Shown: positions 1 through 3,616 of the stretch, piece by piece
Layout of the letters: the number at the start of each line of letters is the position of its first letter
Numbering within the stretch: position 1 is the stretch's first letter
Source of the DNA: Candidatus Falkowiibacteriota bacterium
Lineage (GTDB): Bacteria; Patescibacteriota; Patescibacteriia; UBA2591; JABMQE01
Length of the DNA: 5,395 bases
NCBI GenBank assembly: GCA_013203415.1
Contig: JABMQE010000065.1
Location: 1-5,395, forward strand
Direction of reading: 5' to 3'
Notes under the pieces: generated by a model
Seen by the model: the letters and a program-made list of their open reading frames with translations, nothing else
Database searches by the model: none
Told to the model about the DNA's origin: nothing
Made by a program: the position numbers and the translations under genes

Positions 1-983
1 AAAGATTTATCCGCCACCTCTATTAAATTACCTCCGGTTTTTTTATAAACTTGTAAAGATACCACATTTTGCAAAGGCCCCTTATCCAAAGAAATCCTGG
101 ACACCGTTGTCTTCTCTCTTAAATGGTCTTCTATTTTCGCGATATCCCTAAGCAAAACTAATCCATCACCAGTATTTTTTACCACCAAACCCCCAATTTC
201 TTCAACATCCCCTATCTCCCCAATCACCCTTAAATTATAACGAGTTTTGTCAACCTCAACTGTCCCCAAAGGAAAATTAAAATTATTACTAGCAATCGTC
301 CCAACCACTTGATTAATATCAATGCCTAACCGTGCCATCTTCGCTTCGTTTAGTTCCACTTCAATCTCCCTTGTCCTAGCCCCAATCAAGGCGACTCTAG
401 AAACTCCGTTAATAGTTTCTAATTCATCCTGCGCCCGCTCTCCTAGTTCCTTTAACTGCGCATCAGTTAAATCCCCAATCAAACTAAAAGTAACAATCGC
501 AAAATCATTAATACTAATTTCTATTACCCCTGGGTCCTCGGCCTCGCTTGGCAAGCCCCTGATAGTATCAACTCTATCGCGCAAAGCTCTAATACTCTCT
601 TTTAAATCCGCTCCTGCCTCAAACTCAACCACTACGCTACTAGCTCCAAAAGAAGAATTAGATGTCATTAAATCCACATTTTCTAATCCATCCAAAGCAT
701 CCTCAACTTCACGGGTCACTAATTTCTCCACATCCGCCGGACTCGCTCCCGGATAAACCGTCATTACAATCGCAATTGGAATCTGCACCTCTGGATTTGC
801 CTCTTTTGGCAACTGAAACAAAGCTAAAGTTCCCCAAGCCGCCATCCCAATCACGAGCAAAATCACCAGCCGCCACCGCATAATAAAAAAACCAAAAAAA
901 CCCTTCTTAGTCTTCTCAATCCGTTTCCGATTAATCTCGCGGTCACGCGGACTTAATTCAGTTTTACTATCCTTATTTTCCAT
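1..983 (-). CDS. RND-type efflux permease, N-terminal part (3' end beyond window)
   Basis: Inner-membrane permease of the resistance-nodulation-division family (AcrB/MdtB-like, HAE-1 type), which exports substrates using the proton gradient together with an adaptor protein. Seen: an open frame of 327 codons from ATG at 983 running off the left edge. Residues 1-34 are charged and cytoplasmic, residues 38-58 form TM1, followed directly by LPKEANPEVQIP and YPGASPADVEKLVTREVEDAL (about 77-97), the family signature at the start of the first periplasmic porter domain. The rest (to 327) covers the first porter subdomains; the proton-relay helices lie outside the window. The start is bounded by an in-frame TAA two codons upstream; Met35, just before TM1, is a less likely alternative. 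No Shine-Dalgarno sequence is visible. The matching adaptor is the gene at 1722-3491 on the same strand, but a gene of opposite orientation lies between them. No frameshift was found. Substrate is unknown; a drug/hydrophobe pump is the family default. Confidence 0.9.
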   Translation of the reverse strand, partial: MENKDSKTELSPRDREINRKRIEKTKKGFFGFFIMRWRLVILLVIGMAAWGTLALFQLPKEANPEVQIPIAIVMTVYPGASPADVEKLVTREVEDALDGLENVDLMTSNSSFGASSVVVEFEAGADLKESIRALRDRVDTIRGLPSEAEDPGVIEISINDFAIVTFSLIGDLTDAQLKELGERAQDELETINGVSRVALIGARTREIEVELNEAKMARLGIDINQVVGTIASNNFNFPLGTVEVDKTRYNLRVIGEIGDVEEIGGLVVKNTGDGLVLLRDIAKIEDHLREKTTVSRISLDKGPLQNVVSLQVYKKTGGNLIEVADKS

Positions 984-994
984 ATTTTATAAAC

Positions 995-1023
995 TTGCTT
1001 TCTACTACTAATTTTGATATTAT
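995..1023 (+). promoter_or_regulatory. Sigma-70-type promoter for the small membrane-protein gene
   Basis: TTGCTT at 995-1000 and TATTAT at 1018-1023 are separated by 17 bp, and TG at 1015-1016 gives an extended -10 (TGaTATTAT). This predicts a start near 1030 and a 5' leader of about 43 nt before the ATG at 1073. The -35 lies only about 12 bp from the divergent permease start codon. The match is good for an AT-rich region but is untested. Confidence 0.55.
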
Positions 1024-1024
1024 A
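1012..1024 (-). promoter_or_regulatory. Possible promoter -10 for the RND permease
   Basis: On the minus strand a perfect TATAAT occupies 1024-1019, about 36 bp ahead of the permease ATG at 983, which would put the transcription start near 1012. The best -35-like hexamer, TTGATT at 1043-1038, is only 13 bp away, so the -35 is poor. The element overlaps the plus-strand -10 of the divergent small gene. The permease would need its own promoter if the adaptor transcript does not cross the intervening cassette. Inference from consensus matching only. Confidence 0.35.
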
Positions 1025-1027
1025 AAT

Positions 1028-1072
1028 AACAAGGTGGAATCAACTCTCAACTCTCAACAAGGAGGTGTCTCA
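1028..1072 (+). promoter_or_regulatory. Leader with strong Shine-Dalgarno and an upstream decoy copy
   Basis: AACAAGGAGG at 1056-1065, continuing TG, is an almost ideal anti-16S match 7 nt before the ATG at 1073, and it decides the start. The same ten bases recur with one mismatch (AACAAGGTGG) at 1028-1037, where no start codon follows at a usable distance. Between them is a short tandem repeat of CAACTCT (1041-1054). The neighbouring pump genes show no comparable ribosome binding site. Confidence 0.7.
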
Positions 1073-1546
1073 ATGCCTGCACAATCCTGGTCATGGAAAA
1101 AATGGGGTATCACTATGGCAGTCGTATTAACCCTAAGTATACTTGCCATATGTTACTTACCTCGCCAGCTACAAAACTACTTGAACAAAACATTTTTGTC
1201 TCTCGCTATCCAAGAAGCAGACAAAGAAATCTTCATGACCAAAATGGGATATGTGGTTTATAACGCAGAGTACGACGGCTATATAACCACACCGCAAGGC
1301 GAGGATCTTCTCAAGAATGTCGAATCGATAATCCGTGAAACCGCTCTTCAGAACAAAGACAAACCGTACCCTGAGATCGTCGCAATACTACTTAGGGAGT
1401 CAATCAATCCATGGGGTCTAAGTGAGTATCTAAATAGGAAGAAAAAAATCTCACTCTCACTAGAGACAACAGTAGCAGTAATATCGGCCTACGTCCGAAA
1501 AGTCGTAGTGAACGCGGCCTCATTACCCGCCCCCGTCTCTTCATAG
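1073..1546 (+). CDS. Small single-pass membrane protein of unknown function
   Basis: A 157-residue protein I do not recognise. Seen: a short N-terminus rich in Trp and Lys (SWSWKKWG), a hydrophobic segment at about residues 12-29 (ITMAVVLTLSILAICYL) followed by Arg, which suggests an uncleaved signal-anchor, then a mixed-charge, probably helical domain of about 125 residues with MGYVVYNAEYDGY near 59-71, INPWGLSEYLNRKKK near 113-127 and a Pro/Ser tail. The domain has no cysteine and no catalytic motif I can name. The start was set at 1073 by the AAGGAGGTG ribosome site; an in-frame TTG at 995 would extend it by 26 residues but lies in the promoter -35. The gene has its own promoter and terminator, lies antisense between two pump genes, and uses codons unlike them (CTA for Leu, more C-ending codons). 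An acquired gene or a lineage-specific orphan is likely. Confidence 0.75.
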   Translation: MPAQSWSWKKWGITMAVVLTLSILAICYLPRQLQNYLNKTFLSLAIQEADKEIFMTKMGYVVYNAEYDGYITTPQGEDLLKNVESIIRETALQNKDKPYPEIVAILLRESINPWGLSEYLNRKKKISLSLETTVAVISAYVRKVVVNAASLPAPVSS

Positions 1547-1603
1547 CCATCTGCACATCTCAAGCTCACTGCCCTTTACTCACCTCTATACGCCCACCCG
1601 CAC

Positions 1604-1650
1604 CCGGCATCGGCTCGCAGCATTTGCGATTCGGTGCCGGTTTTCTTTTC
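1604..1650 (+). terminator. Strong intrinsic terminator of the small gene
   Basis: Positions 1604-1620 pair with 1624-1640 as a 17-bp stem: nine base pairs at the foot (CCGGCATCG with CGGTGCCGG, one G-U), a wobble and one mismatch (C1614/T1630), then TCGCA with TGCGA and a tiny loop. TTTTCTTTTC follows at 1641-1650. It lies 57 bp past the stop codon. On the minus strand there is no T-tract after the hairpin, so it acts in one direction and should not stop transcripts from the adaptor gene. Confidence 0.88.
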
Positions 1651-1666
1651 CAAAAAAACAATATAA

Positions 1667-1722
1667 TTGAAAAATTAATCATTGAAAATTCTTTGAAAAT
1701 TGATAATTGGTAATTGAAAATT
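1667..1722. repeat. Four copies of TTGAAAATT next to the adaptor stop codon
   Basis: Copies lie at 1682-1690, 1693-1701 and 1714-1722, with a variant carrying one extra A at 1667-1676. Spacing is irregular and the block is almost pure A/T. The last copy runs into the first base of the adaptor stop codon (TAA, minus strand, 1724-1722). Similar AT-rich runs are, from memory, common between genes in Patescibacteria assemblies. No hairpin strong enough for a minus-strand terminator is seen here. Confidence 0.6.
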
Positions 1723-3491
1723 TAGTCGCCAGCAATCTCAACCACATCTCCTTCTCCCAAAAACCCTCCCCCATAAATAACAACCTTATCCCCAACATCC
1801 AAACCAGAAACAATCTCCACCATACTGCCATAAACTGCACCTGTTTCCACCACCTTTTTTGCCACCATCAAACCTTCAGCGTCTCCTTCAGCGTCACCAT
1901 CAGCGTTTATATCAGCTTCTACTAAAAAGACATATGACTCATTCTGCCCAACCACCACCGAACTCAACGGAATCACAACTAAATCTTCCCCAACATAAAC
2001 CAACTCGATTTGCACCTCTGCCACCTCTCCCGGCACAAACTGATAATCCTTATTATCCGCCTCAACTTTAATTTTAACTTTTCCGCTTGCCCCCAAAGCC
2101 GCCGGCTCAATCTCCGTTATCTTCCCCACAACCACGTCGTCATTAATATCATTCGCATGTATTTGCCTGTCCCGAGCCACGCCGAGGGATATATTAGCAT
2201 CGCTTCCAACGCTCAACTGTCTGGCTTCCCTTGTTCCCACCTCAAGCTCTATCTCAATCATCCTAACATCTCCTAACTCTAAAACCGGCACCCCAATATT
2301 AACCTGGTCGCCAATTTCTACTAAATTAGAAATCACTGTTCCCGAAAACTTAGCCCCAGCAATTAGATTATCATATTGATATTTTGCCATATCAAACTGC
2401 GCCTGCGCTCCGTTTAACTGCGCTTGCGCTCCCAATTTTCTGGTCTCTATCCCGCTCTTTGCCAGCTCTAAAGCCGCTTTTGCATTTTCCAAGCCATTTT
2501 CTGCCTGCTCCACCTGAATCTCAGCTGCCTCGACTGCAAAATCTTGAGCCAATTTAGCGCTTTTTATTCCATTTTGCAAACCCCGAACCGAAGCATTACT
2601 TGCATTCAAAGAAATAAACATGCCAGAAAGCTGCGCCTTATAACCATCTATTAATGTCTGCGAAACATCCCTTGTTATCACCGCGTAACTTAAATCTAAC
2701 AAAGTTAAATCTGCCAATCTTCTCGTCTCTTCTAACAATTTATCCATCTCTTCCAGATCCTTTTTAATATCAAAGTTATTGCCTTCTGGCGCAATCCGCA
2801 AATTCCTATCACCATACAATCTAGTAACCACATCAAATTGATTTTTAACATCAATTTTGCCTTGAAAATTATAGCTCCTCATATTTCTAAAAACATATTC
2901 TTCCATATCGCCTCCTCCAACAAACCTCAAAATCTGATCAACTGCATTAAACGCCGAATCATAAGCCGCTCTTCCCGAATCTTCTGCCGTTTTAATTGCT
3001 TGGTCAGTTGATTTCCTTGTATTTTCTAAATTAGCCCTGGCAAAACTCAAACCTGCCCTTGCATTCTTAACTCCCAACTCCGCCTGCTTAACACTCTCCT
3101 CGCTTACTGCTTCCACTTCTCTTAAATTTTGCTGAGCTGTCATAAGGCCAGCCAAAGCATTATAATAATTTGCTTCTACTCCCTCGTCATAAATCCTAAA
3201 AAGTTCCTGTCCTGCCCTAACTTCGTTGCCAATCGGCATAATGCCTTGCAAAAAACCATTCGCCATACTCTTAACTAAAGTATATTTTTTTGGCTTTATT
3301 TTTCCAGACAAAAAAATCGGGACTTTTACCTCGTCCCGTTTGCTAATTATTTCTATCCCTACTTTTGGAATTATTTCCTCGCCCACTGCCTCGTTCTCAT
3401 CCTTCCTTAAAGCACCGCTCCTATAAACCCCGATCCAAACAATCACCAAAACAATTAAAATTGGTAATATAATTTTTTTCTTTTTTGACAT
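1722..3491 (-). CDS. RND pump membrane fusion protein (periplasmic adaptor, HlyD/AcrA-like)
   Basis: Adaptor that links an inner-membrane RND permease to the outside. Seen in its 589 residues: Lys-rich N-terminus and membrane anchor at 7-23 with no lipobox; first half of the lipoyl domain at about 72-102 (SMANGFLQGIMPIGNEVRAGQELFRI); a long helical region at 107-375, with Ala/Glu-rich coiled-coil strands at about 107-175 and 305-375 around a 130-residue insert; second lipoyl half at 380-408 (FSGTVISNLVEIGDQVNIGVPVLELGD); beta-barrel at about 409-497; membrane-proximal domain at 500-589. AcrA-type adaptors are near 400 residues, so the excess sits in the helical hairpin. An Asp/Ala/Gly-rich loop at 526-540 interrupts the last domain. 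ATG at 3491 is the only nearby start, as an in-frame TAA lies seven codons upstream; no Shine-Dalgarno is seen. Its partner is presumably the permease at 1-983. Substrate unknown. Confidence 0.92.
   Translation of the reverse strand: MSKKKKIILPILIVLVIVWIGVYRSGALRKDENEAVGEEIIPKVGIEIISKRDEVKVPIFLSGKIKPKKYTLVKSMANGFLQGIMPIGNEVRAGQELFRIYDEGVEANYYNALAGLMTAQQNLREVEAVSEESVKQAELGVKNARAGLSFARANLENTRKSTDQAIKTAEDSGRAAYDSAFNAVDQILRFVGGGDMEEYVFRNMRSYNFQGKIDVKNQFDVVTRLYGDRNLRIAPEGNNFDIKKDLEEMDKLLEETRRLADLTLLDLSYAVITRDVSQTLIDGYKAQLSGMFISLNASNASVRGLQNGIKSAKLAQDFAVEAAEIQVEQAENGLENAKAALELAKSGIETRKLGAQAQLNGAQAQFDMAKYQYDNLIAGAKFSGTVISNLVEIGDQVNIGVPVLELGDVRMIEIELEVGTREARQLSVGSDANISLGVARDRQIHANDINDDVVVGKITEIEPAALGASGKVKIKVEADNKDYQFVPGEVAEVQIELVYVGEDLVVIPLSSVVVGQNESYVFLVEADINADGDAEGDAEGLMVAKKVVETGAVYGSMVEIVSGLDVGDKVVIYGGGFLGEGDVVEIAGD
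1876..1923. repeat. 12-bp tandem repeat inside the adaptor gene, four decaying units
   Basis: Units start at 1876, 1888, 1900 and 1912, each beginning TCAGC (plus strand), the first three TCAGCGT. They encode the four-residue series EADI-NADG-DAEG-DAEG at adaptor residues 525-540. The units are most alike at the 1876 end, as expected of recent duplication or slippage. The length is a multiple of three, so the frame is kept. Confidence 0.75.
2395..2436. repeat. 21-bp direct duplication encoding two coiled-coil heptads
   Basis: Bases 2395-2415 and 2416-2436 both begin AACTGCGC and share TGCGCTCC, differing at a handful of positions. They encode the adjacent heptads LGAQAQL and NGAQAQF in the returning arm of the adaptor hairpin (residues 353-366). 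A 21-bp unit keeps the heptad register, a simple way to lengthen the hairpin. Confidence 0.6.
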
Positions 3492-3511
3492 AAAAAATAA
3501 GCTAAAAAGTT

Positions 3512-3548
3512 AGTATCTCACCTTAACATAAATAAATAAAAAAGTCAA
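3512..3548 (-). promoter_or_regulatory. Probable promoter of the adaptor gene
   Basis: On the minus strand TTGACT at 3548-3543 is a near-consensus -35. Seventeen bp on is TAAGGT (3525-3520) preceded by TG at 3528-3527. A second candidate is the extended -10 TGaGATACT ending at 3512, with only a weak -35. Either would start transcription 20-30 bp before the ATG at 3491. The stretch lies just downstream of the aspS terminator hairpin, consistent with a separate transcription unit for the pump. Confidence 0.45.
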
Positions 3549-3560
3549 TAGATTAACAAA

Positions 3561-3590
3561 TGAAGGCGGGATTCGCGAATCCCGCCTTCA
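3561..3590 (-). terminator. Perfect 30-bp palindrome, probable aspS terminator
   Basis: TGAAGGCGGGATTCG at 3561-3575 is followed immediately by its exact reverse complement to 3590. As RNA it folds to a 13-bp stem with a CGCG loop. It begins 26 bp past the aspS stop codon. In the aspS direction it is followed by TTTGTTAATC, a short and imperfect T-run; in the plus direction A-rich sequence follows, so termination is favoured on the minus strand. The perfect symmetry, GC richness and absence of drift would also fit a dispersed palindromic repeat. Confidence 0.65.
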
Positions 3591-3616
3591 AAATAAAAAA
3601 ATATAAATTATCACTT

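Noticed and set aside
322..883. Plus-strand open frames at 322-756 and 662-883
   Set aside because: They lie opposite the RND permease, which shows clear family motifs in its own frame; the plus frames have Ser/Pro-rich, biased composition typical of antisense shadows.
1041..1054. CAACTCT tandem repeat as the start of a CRISPR array
   Set aside because: Only two 7-bp units with no spacers; a simple leader repeat.
995..1072. TTG at 995 as start of the small gene
   Set aside because: It coincides with the -35 hexamer and has no ribosome site, whereas ATG at 1073 has an ideal AAGGAGGTG.
1707..2276. Plus-strand open frames over the 3' part of the adaptor gene
   Set aside because: Low-complexity His/Pro/Leu-rich translations opposite a well-supported coding frame, with no ribosome binding sites.
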